NCBI RefSeq assembly: GCF_003667315.2
Contig: NZ_RCTZ02000018.1
Coordinates: forward strand, 1 to 64,000
From: Tropicibacter alexandrii
Lineage (GTDB): Bacteria; Pseudomonadota; Alphaproteobacteria; Rhodobacterales; Rhodobacteraceae
Direction of reading: 5' to 3'
DNA length: 64,000 bases
In this document: positions 1-8,470 of the stretch, piece by piece
How positions within the stretch are numbered: position 1 is the stretch's first letter
Layout of the letters: the number at the start of each line of letters is the position of its first letter
Notes under the pieces: model-generated
What the model saw: the letters and a program-made list of their open reading frames with translations, nothing else
What the model was told of the DNA's origin: nothing
Database searches by the model: none
Translations under genes and position numbers: made by a program

Positions 1-117
1 TGGAAAAGCCCCGTCGCTTTCGAGAGAAAAGTGGCCTAAACGAGCACCTGGGGCGGCACGAAAACGAGACAGGTCCATCAAAACCTGCGGTTGGGTTGTT
101 TCCTCCCAAGATAGTGA

Positions 118-193
118 CTTGCGTGATACAGCGTCTAACTGGCTTGCATCACGCAAGGACATTCGCAAGCTAGGTTCCCCACCGACGGGGAAC
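118..193. repeat. two inverted repeats downstream of the XRE locus
   Basis: CTTGCGTGAT (118-127) is matched perfectly by ATCACGCAAG (148-157) across a 20-nt spacer. A second hairpin, GTTCCCC (174-180) with GGGGAAC (187-193), lies just beyond the end of the minus-strand XRE/paralogue pair. Neither is followed by a T-run on either strand, so an intrinsic terminator is not demonstrated. The first repeat could be a protein-binding site. The rest of 1-215 shows no convincing gene. Confidence 0.45.
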
Positions 194-215
194 GGCTGCA
201 CACCGGTCATGCGAC

Positions 216-385
216 TCATCCCGCGTCCAGCAGGTCCGCCAGCGCTTTGATCCGGTCCAGTGGCAGCCTTGGGTCGCGGCCAGCGCTGATGATGCGGATG
301 AACTCGATCCACGCCTTCTCGTTCGCGGTCAACTGCTCCCAAGCGCCTGCGGGGACTTGGGAATAGCAATGGCTCCGTCGCTCAT
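216..385 (-). pseudogene. frameshifted small paralogue of the XRE protein C-terminus
   Basis: The ATG at 385 overlaps the stop of the upstream XRE gene (ATGA), but its frame stops after 18 codons. The neighbouring frame runs on to a TGA at 216 and encodes EQLTANEKAWIEFIRI followed by a DPRL segment. This resembles the XRE protein's own C-terminal segment (VTANERAWLEELRD, then DPRL). Adding one base in the C-run of AAGTCCCCG would join MSDGAIAIPKSP to AGAWEQLTANEKAW and give an intact protein of about 56 aa. A one-base deletion (real or a sequencing error) is the simplest reading. Function is unknown. Confidence 0.55.
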
Positions 386-780
386 TTGTTGAAGATCGCG
401 CGCAGGGCGGTGCGGGTGCGTCCGGTCAGCCTTGGATCGCTGTTGTCCGAGGCGTCGCGCAGCTCCTCTAGCCAAGCCCGCTCGTTCGCGGTGACGGGTG
501 TGCCAAAGATGTCGCCGATGGCCTGCGCCGAGGTCTTGCCGACCACCTGTTCCAGCGCAAGCCGCATCAGCCACGCCGGGTCACATTCCAGAGCACGGGC
601 AAGCGAGGGGATGCGGTCGAGCGGGATCTTGGTTTTGCCCGCCTTCAGCAGCGACATCATGTTGGCATTAGCGAACCCGGCCTCGGCGGCGATCTCGGCC
701 TGGGTCTTGCGGTGTGACAGGGCAGTGATGCGGTCGCGCAGGTAAACGGCAGCGGCGGTCTGTTCAAAGGGGTGTTTCAT
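382..780 (-). CDS. XRE-family helix-turn-helix transcriptional regulator
   Basis: A 132-aa protein starting at MKHPFEQTAAAVYLRDRI. Residues about 22-60 form a lambda-repressor-like HTH: KTQAEIAAEAGFANANMMSLL is the two-helix core and KTKIPLDRIPSLARALECD is the typical XRE tail. The open frame extends upstream, but the ATG at 780 is preferred because it begins just before the conserved N-terminal helix and just downstream of a strong dyad (782-817). The C-terminal half is similar to the broken ORF that follows it. It is probably a DNA-binding repressor of its own operon; its targets are unknown. Confidence 0.75.
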   Translation of the reverse strand: MKHPFEQTAAAVYLRDRITALSHRKTQAEIAAEAGFANANMMSLLKAGKTKIPLDRIPSLARALECDPAWLMRLALEQVVGKTSAQAIGDIFGTPVTANERAWLEELRDASDNSDPRLTGRTRTALRAIFNK

Positions 781-781
781 T

Positions 782-817
782 CGGTCTGGTATCTCATTGG
801 TTGCGATACCGAGACCG
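782..817. promoter_or_regulatory. candidate operator dyad upstream of the XRE gene
   Basis: CGGTCT-GGTATC (782-793) is repeated in inverse as GATACC-G-AGACCG (805-817), giving 12 matched bases per arm with a one-base bulge and an 11-nt centre. It ends two bases upstream of the regulator's start codon. This placement is typical of autoregulatory XRE repressor operators. The binding is inferred. Confidence 0.5.
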
Positions 818-1600
818 TAACGACTGCGCGTGACGAATGCGGCTGGGACTTTCAGCAACCACCACGTCTGCGCTAAAGACCGAAGTCCTAGGAAAACGCG
901 CGGTGTGTGATGGGGATGCAGCCGGGGCCCACGACATGCGGGCGGTCGAACCCTCCGGGTTCGGCTGGCCCAGTGATCGACGGAGAGGCCGATTTTAGAG
1001 TCGCTAGCGAACTTGTTGGTTTTGCAGTGGTCTGCCCGAGTTTTGCGCGAAAGACTCGCTGGCGGCCCAGAAATCAGCCTCTGCGTGCGACTTGGGCGCA
1101 GAGTCCCATGAACTAAATCTTTCCGCTGAGCTGCGCAGTTGAACGGTCTGCGCACATTTGATTCGAGACGCCTTCCGTCGAGCAAAACTGCGCAATCTGC
1201 TATGCCATGACACGCTTTCGTTGTTGATCCTGCGTGCTGGGTCCAAGTATGCGTCTGTCACCCATTAGGTGCCTGAGTCATGCGCCGGACAAGTGTTCCG
1301 GTTGCCGCAACACGGCGGGACGCAAACCACTGATATGTAAGGAAAAACTAAATTGGCTGGGGTGGTAGGATCCCCACCCCACTGTGTCCCTTCGGCCAAG
1401 ACATTGATTCCAAATAAAATCAATCGTCCGCACCTCATCATGTTGCACACTTGTGACGCACATGGCGTCATCAGTCAAGGAGGTGGCTCGCAGCCGCTTG
1501 ACGTCGTGAGCCGGAAACTGTGGGCGATGCCGAACATCCCCCACCGACGGTCAATGGACTTTAACCAATCACTGATGCGACCGTACAACTCAAGGCTGCA
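818..1600. other. intergenic stretch holding the left island boundary
   Basis: No ORF here has a convincing start, ribosome-binding site or protein-like composition on either strand; the open frames are short and low in recognisable motifs. The stretch contains the 18-bp attachment-site repeat at 1354-1371. The part right of 1371 lies inside the island, between the attachment site and the end of hsdM. Confidence 0.6.
1354..1371. repeat. island attachment site (left), copy of the tRNA-Gln 3' end
   Basis: TGGCTGGGGTGGTAGGAT is identical to 20897-20914, which on the minus strand is the 3' end of the tRNA-Gln gene including CCA. The two copies are in direct orientation about 19.5 kb apart, and a tyrosine recombinase gene sits immediately inside the right copy. 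This is the expected product of site-specific integration into a tRNA gene. Confidence 0.85.
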
Positions 1601-3076
1601 TCAGCCAGCCTGACGCACCGCAGCGAAGTTGCTCATGGCGGCACCCAAGTTTTCGAGGATCTCTTCCAAAAGGACATCAGGCTCAGGCAGACTGTCGAGA
1701 TCCGTCATGGAACTGTCCTTGAGCCAAAAAACATCCAGGCTAGCCTTATCCCGCGACAGAAGCTCCTCACGCGAAAATGCCCGCCATCGACCGTCAGGCT
1801 TGTCCTCGGTCCATGTGGCGCTTCGCTCGTACCGGTCGGAGGGATTGTAGCAGGCAATGAAATCCTCAAGATGGGCATAGGTCATCGGCTTCTGCTTGAG
1901 TGTGTGATGCACGTTAGTCCGGTAGTCGTAAAACCATACCATGGAAGTCTGTGGTTCTTTGCTGGCCGGCCTGTTGTCGAAGAAGATGACGTTCGCCTTC
2001 ACACCCTGTGCATAGAAAATGCCTGTCGGAAGCCTGAGGATCGTATGCAGGTCGGTGTTCTGAAGAAGCTTGCGGCGTATCGTTTCGCCCGCGCCGCCTT
2101 CAAACAGCACGTTGTCAGGGACCACTACTGCAGCACGGCCGGTGGTCTTCAGCATCGTTCTGATGTGCTGGACGAAATTCAGCTGCTTGTTCGATGTCGT
2201 CGCCCAGAAGTCTTGACGGTTATACGTCAAGTCCTCGGTCTCTTGCAGCCCTTCGGCATTCGTGAAGGTCATCGAGCTCTTCTTGCCGAACGGGGGGTTC
2301 GCCAAGACCAAGTCGACTGTGTCTGACGGTGATGAGATCAACGCATCGGCTGGCGACACGCTCGGCTCTCCAGACATCTCCCCGATGCCATGCAGGAACA
2401 TGTTCATCAGGCATAGGCGCCGCGTGCCTGCGACGATCTCATTCCCATGAAATGTGCCGTTCTTCAGGAATTCTTTCTGTTCACGGTCGAGCGCATAGTT
2501 ATCGGGATCCGTCAGATAATCATGGGCCGCCAGGAAAAAGCCTCCGGTTCCGCAAGCCGGGTCGGCAATGGTCTTGCCAGGTTCGGGCCGAACGCACTCC
2601 ACCATCGCTTGGATCAACGAACGCGGGGTGAAATACTGCCCCGCACCGGACTTGGTATCCTCGGCGTTGCGCTCCAGCAGGCCCTCGTAGATGTCGCCTT
2701 TCACATCAGCGCCCAACATGATCCATATGGTGCCATCCACCATGTCGATCAACCTAAAGAGCTTAGCCGGATCGGTAATTTTGTTCTGCGCCTTGGTGAA
2801 AATCTGTCCCAGCATTCCCTTCTGCTGGCCTAGTTCGCGAAGGACCTTGACGTAATGTGCCTCGAGATCTGCTCCGCGCAGAGCTGTAAGGCTACCCCAG
2901 TTGTAGGTTTCCGGTACGCCGACGTCGCGCTCATATGGCGGCCTTGAATACTCATCAGCCATTTTAAGGAAGATTAGGTACGTTAGCTGCTCGAGGTAGT
3001 CGCCATACCCAACTCCGTCATCACGGAGCGTCGTGCAGAAGGACCAGACTTTGGATACAATTGGGGCTGTGTTCAT
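1601..3076 (-). CDS. hsdM: type I restriction-modification methyltransferase subunit (HsdM)
   Basis: A 491-aa N6-adenine methyltransferase subunit. The HsdM N-terminal helical domain is followed by the SAM-binding motif I DPACGTGGFF (residues about 172-181) and catalytic motif IV NPPF (about 260-263). With HsdS it modifies the bipartite target site and protects host DNA. Its start is set by a GGAG at the end of the preceding gene, 9 nt upstream of the ATG. Unusually, it is the last gene of the operon and is separated from hsdS by four unrelated genes. The length is normal and no motif is missing. Confidence 0.93.
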   Translation of the reverse strand: MNTAPIVSKVWSFCTTLRDDGVGYGDYLEQLTYLIFLKMADEYSRPPYERDVGVPETYNWGSLTALRGADLEAHYVKVLRELGQQKGMLGQIFTKAQNKITDPAKLFRLIDMVDGTIWIMLGADVKGDIYEGLLERNAEDTKSGAGQYFTPRSLIQAMVECVRPEPGKTIADPACGTGGFFLAAHDYLTDPDNYALDREQKEFLKNGTFHGNEIVAGTRRLCLMNMFLHGIGEMSGEPSVSPADALISSPSDTVDLVLANPPFGKKSSMTFTNAEGLQETEDLTYNRQDFWATTSNKQLNFVQHIRTMLKTTGRAAVVVPDNVLFEGGAGETIRRKLLQNTDLHTILRLPTGIFYAQGVKANVIFFDNRPASKEPQTSMVWFYDYRTNVHHTLKQKPMTYAHLEDFIACYNPSDRYERSATWTEDKPDGRWRAFSREELLSRDKASLDVFWLKDSSMTDLDSLPEPDVLLEEILENLGAAMSNFAAVRQAG

Positions 3077-3082
3077 GGATGA

Positions 3083-4975
3083 TTACTCCAGGTCGATCCA
3101 GATTTGAGACGCCAAAGCAGCAAGACGTTCTCCACGCTGGCGGATTTCCGTCTCTGTCCAGCGGTCGATTTTGGCAAACCACTTGTTCAGAAATAGCCCG
3201 GTGTGTTCTTCGAACTTTTCCTTCTTCACTGCGAAGCCAGAATTTCCAGAAGAGATGTTCAGTCCGCCGGTGAGCAAGGTCAGGTTTCCGAGGGAATGAA
3301 CGAGGGTGCGGCGGGCCAAGGCATCCGGTTCATCCGAATAGACGTTATGGCTCTGCCCATCCGGGAAAGGCCATTCATCGGTCCAAGTCTGTGGCAGGAT
3401 GTGCTCGACCCAAAGGCCGTTGGGCTTCGTGGCGCTCTCTGCCAGATGCGACCGGCTCGCCGTTTCCAGTTCCCAAAGGATGTCGACCAAGCGAGTTCGA
3501 GGCGCGATGCTGTAGGCGTTTCCATCCAAGATGCCGCGCCGGAATTCATCATTGCGCGGGAAGCGGGTGCTGTCGCCGGACCTCTGGTCAAAGTATCCTC
3601 GAAAGGCTGCCACCGAGGGTCCTTCGTGCAAGAATACGTCAGCAATGGACTGGAAAACCTTGTTCAGGTTCTTCGTGGTCAGCCCGCACATGGTCCGCCG
3701 CGCCAAGAATGAATAGATCAACTGGGCAAGGTGCATCTTCTCAGGTGCAGGCAAATCCGATCCGCCGATCTGCATGGCGACCGGGAAGACGGTCGTCACC
3801 TGCCATTCTGCCAGCTTCCGCCCAAGCCAATAGAGCGCCGGGTCTTCCTCGGCTCTTCCTTCCAAGGTTTCATAGAGGGGCGCATACTGCTCCAGCAGTT
3901 TCAGTTCGTGCTCTACATCGTCGAACCGAGGCCTGCCCTTCGGCACCGCAAAGGCCCGGTATTCGGCATAGAGTTCCCGCACCGAGATTTTTTTGCCCGT
4001 TTCGGCGGTCAACACGTGCGCAAGGAAATGGTCCAGACGCGGGCGACGTGGGCGCGCATTGGGAGCAGGCTCGCGCCACCACATGTCGTCCAGAGGATCC
4101 CACAGCTTGGCGTACAAGTCCTCTACGGGCGCGTCCTGTTTTTCGGCTCGATGGAAAATGTTATTTCTCACAAGGTCCATCGCAAGCAGCGGTTCACCCT
4201 TCGAGTTCAGCGTCTCAAAGATCACCTGTGCATCGTCGTTCTCACCGAGCGTGATAACCACCAGCTTCAGCCGATCAAGGACGGCACTGAGCAGGGCCTC
4301 AAGGCGTTCTTCCAACACCTCAAGCTCGACTTCGTCCTCACCGCCGGTCTTGCTCTCGCCTTCCAGATCGAGTTCGCTATCTTCCTCCGGGCCGTGGAAG
4401 GCAAACTCCTCAATCCAGGTGCAGAACAGGTGGTAAGCACGGAAAGCCGGAAAGCTGGTATTCTTGGGCACGCGCTGACCATAGAACAGGCTGCGGTGCT
4501 TATGCGTTACTTCCTCGTAGGACATCTCGATTATGTCGTGAAAGATGTCCCGGTCCGACGGTGTCGGTGTCAGCTTGAAACGTGTCAGGGGGTCCTTGTC
4601 TTTGTTCTTCGGCTCGTTGAATAGATATCCGTTGATGTGCCCCATGAGGTCTTCAAGGTCGTGGTCCCGCGCCACTTCGCGAAGGGCCGCCAGGAAGATT
4701 TGGAAGGTGGTCAGGCGCTGCTGGCCATCAACCACTTGCACACGAGGCGTGCGGGCGATCTGAGAACCTTCCTCGACCGGAGACAGGATCAACGCGCCCA
4801 TATAGTGTTCGAACTTGCTCTCACCGTCCAACACCTCGGCGGCCTTGGCCGACACGTCGTCCCAGAACGGCTCTAGCCGCTTGTCGCCCCACTGATACTT
4901 CCGCTGATAGAGCGGAACCATGAAGCGGCGGGCTTCCTTCAAAACAACTTCTACGGGGTGATCGTCTGCGTCCAA
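3083..4975 (-). CDS. GmrSD-like DUF262/DUF1524 nuclease-family protein
   Basis: About 630 aa. The N-terminal DUF262 (GmrS/ParB-like) part has VPLYQRKYQW (residues 20-29) and the signature DGQQRLTT (83-90). An acidic linker follows, and the C-terminal DUF1524 (GmrD/HNH-like) part has EHILPQ near residue 516 and NLTLLTGGLN. Single-chain GmrSD proteins are type IV enzymes that cut modified DNA, so a role against phages with modified bases is plausible. The start is taken as the TTG at 4975: GGAGGA lies 8 nt upstream, inside the end of the previous gene, four nucleotides beyond that gene's stop. Longer ATG starts would overlap that gene deeply. It sits inside a type I operon, just before hsdM. 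Confidence 0.85.
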   Translation of the reverse strand: MDADDHPVEVVLKEARRFMVPLYQRKYQWGDKRLEPFWDDVSAKAAEVLDGESKFEHYMGALILSPVEEGSQIARTPRVQVVDGQQRLTTFQIFLAALREVARDHDLEDLMGHINGYLFNEPKNKDKDPLTRFKLTPTPSDRDIFHDIIEMSYEEVTHKHRSLFYGQRVPKNTSFPAFRAYHLFCTWIEEFAFHGPEEDSELDLEGESKTGGEDEVELEVLEERLEALLSAVLDRLKLVVITLGENDDAQVIFETLNSKGEPLLAMDLVRNNIFHRAEKQDAPVEDLYAKLWDPLDDMWWREPAPNARPRRPRLDHFLAHVLTAETGKKISVRELYAEYRAFAVPKGRPRFDDVEHELKLLEQYAPLYETLEGRAEEDPALYWLGRKLAEWQVTTVFPVAMQIGGSDLPAPEKMHLAQLIYSFLARRTMCGLTTKNLNKVFQSIADVFLHEGPSVAAFRGYFDQRSGDSTRFPRNDEFRRGILDGNAYSIAPRTRLVDILWELETASRSHLAESATKPNGLWVEHILPQTWTDEWPFPDGQSHNVYSDEPDALARRTLVHSLGNLTLLTGGLNISSGNSGFAVKKEKFEEHTGLFLNKWFAKIDRWTETEIRQRGERLAALASQIWIDLE

Positions 4976-4979
4976 GGTA

Positions 4980-5972
4980 TTATTCCTCCGGTGGGCCGTC
5001 CCAAACACGGGCGGTTTCGGCGTCGAAAAATTTGTAGGAGACTTTGCTGCCTTCCAATTTGCTGAAACGAGACAATTTGGCGTCGGCTTCGCGGATATTG
5101 GCTGGATCGGGCCTATAGATGCCGAACCATACGCATTCGATATTCTCGTTTCCGAAAATTGCATGGTAGATGTGCGCGTCGTTGTTGTCCGCACGGTGCC
5201 CGAACACAAAAATATGTCCCGTTTGCTCGCGCAACTTTCCGAAGCAATGACGCAAATACGGGCTGGCGAAAATCTTCCTCGCCTTTGCTACTGAGCTGCC
5301 TTCTGCGACATAAAGGGGAAGGCGCTTTTCCCCAACAATCTTCCGGGAAATCGTGGCGATCATACCTTCGTCGGTATGCTGAGCCTTGAAGACTTCATCC
5401 TGACGATTTTGGAAGAGATGCAGCCCGCCGTGCAGGTTGAAGATGTCGCAATAAGAGCGCTGGTTGAAAGGGCCTCGAAAACGACCATTTTCGATCTCCT
5501 GCCCCAGTCCAAAGCCATCGTTCAAACGCTTGCTATGCAGGTTTACCCAATACAGAAGCAGGTCATAGTTCAGTGTAAAGATTGTCCCGAAGTGGCCGAT
5601 GAATGCATCTGCGCTTGCATATTTGAACGTAAGTTCATCGCGGTGGGTGGGATGAGTGGCGTTGACTGCCTTTACGAGGGCCTCTCGAACCGCTTGGGCG
5701 TCATGCTCAAGTTCATCCGCGTGATCTTGGTTGCCATAGGCCTGCTCCACAACAATTGCGTCGTCCAAGGCGCGAATAACGGCCTCAAAGTCCACGGTAT
5801 CCAAGGCATCAAAAAGCCTCTTGATCGGGCTGCCCTCTGCAAGGCCAGCGGCTTCAAGAAGGTTGTGGTAGCTGAAATAATCAATGGAAAAGCCATTGCC
5901 GATGAGGAGGCCCCTATTCCTGCCCTCGGTTGCTTCAATCGCATCTTGAAAACTGACGAGTTCATCGGGCAT
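4980..5972 (-). CDS. DUF4917 / SIR2-like family protein
   Basis: A 330-aa protein. An early glycine-rich motif GLLIGNGFSIDY (residues about 21-32), FTLNYDLLLYW in the middle, LHGGLHLF, and FVFGHRADNNDAHI near the end match the pattern of SIR2-like/DUF4917 proteins, which share a Rossmann-type NAD-binding layout. Related SIR2 domains in defence systems deplete NAD+, but activity here is inferred only. The ATG at 5972 is chosen because it overlaps the end of the 45-codon ORF by 11 bases. The next gene starts 4 nt after its stop. Confidence 0.7.
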   Translation of the reverse strand: MPDELVSFQDAIEATEGRNRGLLIGNGFSIDYFSYHNLLEAAGLAEGSPIKRLFDALDTVDFEAVIRALDDAIVVEQAYGNQDHADELEHDAQAVREALVKAVNATHPTHRDELTFKYASADAFIGHFGTIFTLNYDLLLYWVNLHSKRLNDGFGLGQEIENGRFRGPFNQRSYCDIFNLHGGLHLFQNRQDEVFKAQHTDEGMIATISRKIVGEKRLPLYVAEGSSVAKARKIFASPYLRHCFGKLREQTGHIFVFGHRADNNDAHIYHAIFGNENIECVWFGIYRPDPANIREADAKLSRFSKLEGSKVSYKFFDAETARVWDGPPEE

Positions 5973-6099
5973 CGGTTTTTTCCCGTAGTTTCGCCGCGGG
6001 AGCCTCTGCGAGAATGGCTCGGATGTGCTCCAGCAGAGGTAACGCCCTGAGTTGGCCACCCTTACCTGCCTGCATCAGGAACAGTTCTACGTCGCTCAT
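5962..6099 (-). CDS. 45-aa small protein inside the type I operon
   Basis: This short frame begins MSDVELFLMQAGKGGQLRAL and ends LREKTDAR. Its ATG overlaps the stop of the Abi-like gene (ATGA at 6096-6099), and its stop lies 11 bases into the DUF4917 gene. This double coupling is what one expects of a real translated cistron. The sequence looks amphipathic and helical, with no membrane segment or recognisable motif. It could be a small partner of the SIR2-like protein, or simply a coupling peptide; function is unknown. Confidence 0.55.
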   Translation of the reverse strand: MSDVELFLMQAGKGGQLRALPLLEHIRAILAEAPAAKLREKTDAR

Positions 6100-6947
6100 C
6101 TGCCCAGCTCTTTCTCCAGGCGCATCAGCATCCACCGAGCAGTTACCACGACCAATTGCAGGCGGAACATCGCGTCATACTGTGTCGAGATACCTGGGTG
6201 TGCGCCATCCGGGTGTAGCAACTTTGCCAACCCTGGGAGAAACGTCTGCTTGTTCCCGTCGCCAAACTCGTGCTTTTCTCGTGATAGGAAACCTTTGTCG
6301 GCAAGCAGTTGCCGCTTGGCCAATCCGCTGGCCCGCGTTGCCGCCTCTGATGGGTGGAGACGATCTGCGATGGCGTTAGTGAGGGCTTCCAGGAATGTTC
6401 GGCACTGACTGTTCGCGGCCTCCCAATCCGCTTGAGTGATGTTCTCCTTTGCGCTCTGCAAATGCCGTTTGGCGACCGAGAAATCATTCCGATCAAGAAG
6501 GACGTCAACCTCGCTGGCACTTTCGGGGAGGGCGACGAAATTTGGCAGTGCTAATGTAAACCCGGTGATCGTCTCTTCTTTACTGAACATGCCTTGGCTT
6601 ACGTTTTTGAGCAGAGCGAAGCCATCAAGGTTCAGGTAGCGCTCCAGTTTGCCCCACTGCTCGTGATCGGCATTGCTTCCGTCCAACCGGATTGCCAAGT
6701 CGAGCAGAAGTTCCGCAAGCGTTTTGTTGCCGTAATCAGTTTGAACCCCGAAGCTCGGGGTCTGCACCGCGAAACGCTGGAGGTTGAGCATGGTCTTGGC
6801 AATAGACCCGCCGCTGCCCACATGACCAGAGAGCCCGTATTCCAGCAATAGGCTTTCAAGTTCAGCGTTGGTCTTGATCACTCTTTCGAGGATGGCACAT
6901 GCGGAAACAACCGCTCCTCGACCAATCACCGGTGTGTGGGGGCTCAT
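6096..6947 (-). CDS. abortive-infection-like protein (Abi C-terminal type)
   Basis: A 283-aa protein starting MSPHTPVIGRGAVVSACAIL. The C-terminal third contains SQCRTFLEALTNAIADRL, an FLPGLAKLL segment and the GAHPGIST motif, then a hydrophobic helix. This arrangement resembles the C-terminal domain found in some abortive-infection proteins, where the HPG motif is conserved. The N-terminal part is not recognised. The ATG at 6947 overlaps the hsdS stop (ATGA), and the open frame upstream of it is only a shadow of hsdS. The family call rests on pattern recognition. Confidence 0.55.
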   Translation of the reverse strand: MSPHTPVIGRGAVVSACAILERVIKTNAELESLLLEYGLSGHVGSGGSIAKTMLNLQRFAVQTPSFGVQTDYGNKTLAELLLDLAIRLDGSNADHEQWGKLERYLNLDGFALLKNVSQGMFSKEETITGFTLALPNFVALPESASEVDVLLDRNDFSVAKRHLQSAKENITQADWEAANSQCRTFLEALTNAIADRLHPSEAATRASGLAKRQLLADKGFLSREKHEFGDGNKQTFLPGLAKLLHPDGAHPGISTQYDAMFRLQLVVVTARWMLMRLEKELGR

Positions 6948-8470
6948 GCGCGTTTCCTTTGCCGTTTTGGCTTGGTGGCCTTCTCGGCCTTGATGCGGGC
7001 GAGGAGGGTGGCGGCGGGTTCGTCCTTGGGGTCCTGGGGGACGAGTTTGCCGGAGAAGGCCTGTTTCAGGATGGACTGGCGCAGGGCTTCGGCACGGGTG
7101 AGGCCTGCGTCGATCTCGGCCTCCAGCGCATCGGCGGCAGAGAGGCGCTCGTCGAGGATGCGGGTGATCTCGGCTTGTTCTTCGGGGGAGCAGATCGGGA
7201 CAGGCAGAGCCTTGAGAACCGTCTTGTTGATAGATGCAAGGTTCGTGGTCTGTTTGCCCCCCGTTTCGAAGTAGCCGCGGCCGTAGCTGTTGCCCCATTG
7301 GGAGATGTAGATCGACCAGTCTTTGTCTGTTCGGAATGGAGTTCCTCGGAACACATGGTTCTGGGTGATGCAAAGATCGACCTGCATTTCCCATATCCAG
7401 CCACGTCCGAGTTTGTCGCGGTCGCCACCTTCGTTGAAAAGGATATCCCACTCGCGCAACTGCAATCCCGCCAATTGAGATCGCTCAATTGGCATGGCTT
7501 TGATTTCATCCAGTTCAAGGAAGCCACGCTGAACGTTGGCAACGCGCAAATAGGGAATCTCGACTGGGTCTTCGTGCTTTCGCGACTTACTGACGGACAT
7601 GCCCGAACCGATGTAGGCAATGTCGTTCAAACGCACGAAGAGCCACTCCGGAGGTAGGTCGGGAAGAACTGAAAGCTCTTCCTCGGCCAGTGCCGCGCCG
7701 GACTTGTAGGCTTCGGGCTTGCGGGGTTTCGGACCTTTTTCGCCTCGGTCTTCCCATTGGGCAACGTCATCTTGCCAGCGTTGGAACTCGGCCTTGTGCC
7801 ATGTGTCTCGTTCAACTTCGAGGCGGGCCAGAAGGGTTTCGGGGGTTTCCAGCTTGTCAGCGTTGCGGGCGCGCCAGTCGGCGGTCAGGTGGCCTTCGAA
7901 GGCGGATTTGAGCAAGGATTGGCGGTAGAGGCCAAGGGTCGCCTTGGCCTTCTTCAGGTTCTCCACCCCATGGTCGATCTCGTCGAACATCGCCTCGATC
8001 CGCTCCACGATCCGGCGTTGTTCGTTTACAGGAGGGATTGGCAATTCAACATGGGCTATTTCATGTCGGGCAAAACCATTCTGCGCTGATCGTGAAATCA
8101 TCTTCAACGGTGTCTGAAGGACCTCTGTCTTCAAGAGCCAAAAAATGTACCGGCTATTAAATAAATCGCGCGAGAAGATAGTTTTGGCGAGAGCCACGTT
8201 ATATGCGCCCTCCATTCCGGTAAGAATACGACCTAGCGAGGCGCCATAACGAGCGATTAGAACGTCATCTTTCGCGCAAAACTTCGTCACCATGTTCTTC
8301 GGTACGAAGGTTGGAACGGGCTTCTCTCCGTAGTCTCTGATTTGCAGAAGGCGAACATAGCCTTCCTCCGGTTCGTACTTGAAATTACTTTTAGGTGGTT
8401 GGCTGCCGCCCTGTACGTCCATGACGTCGCCAAGTGGGGAAATCATCCACCCCTTCGGTATTTCCGTCAT
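6944..8470 (-). CDS. hsdS: type I restriction-modification specificity subunit (HsdS)
   Basis: A 508-aa protein with two target-recognition domains separated by conserved coiled-coil spacers. The first begins IPKGWMISPLGDV and ends LPIPPVNEQRRIVERIEAMFDEID; the second begins LPPEWLFVRLNDIAYIGSG and ends with EEQAEITRILDERL plus a helical repeat. The protein would set the bipartite DNA sequence recognised by the HsdR/HsdM complex. Its ATG overlaps the hsdR stop (ATGA). Both domains look intact. The C-terminus is lysine/arginine-rich (KPKRQRKRA). Confidence 0.92.
   Translation of the reverse strand: MTEIPKGWMISPLGDVMDVQGGSQPPKSNFKYEPEEGYVRLLQIRDYGEKPVPTFVPKNMVTKFCAKDDVLIARYGASLGRILTGMEGAYNVALAKTIFSRDLFNSRYIFWLLKTEVLQTPLKMISRSAQNGFARHEIAHVELPIPPVNEQRRIVERIEAMFDEIDHGVENLKKAKATLGLYRQSLLKSAFEGHLTADWRARNADKLETPETLLARLEVERDTWHKAEFQRWQDDVAQWEDRGEKGPKPRKPEAYKSGAALAEEELSVLPDLPPEWLFVRLNDIAYIGSGMSVSKSRKHEDPVEIPYLRVANVQRGFLELDEIKAMPIERSQLAGLQLREWDILFNEGGDRDKLGRGWIWEMQVDLCITQNHVFRGTPFRTDKDWSIYISQWGNSYGRGYFETGGKQTTNLASINKTVLKALPVPICSPEEQAEITRILDERLSAADALEAEIDAGLTRAEALRQSILKQAFSGKLVPQDPKDEPAATLLARIKAEKATKPKRQRKRA

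Noticed and set aside
1004-1471. Overlapping open frames of 60-90 codons on both strands
   Set aside because: No ribosome-binding site, poor composition and no motif; they surround the attachment repeat and look like chance frames.
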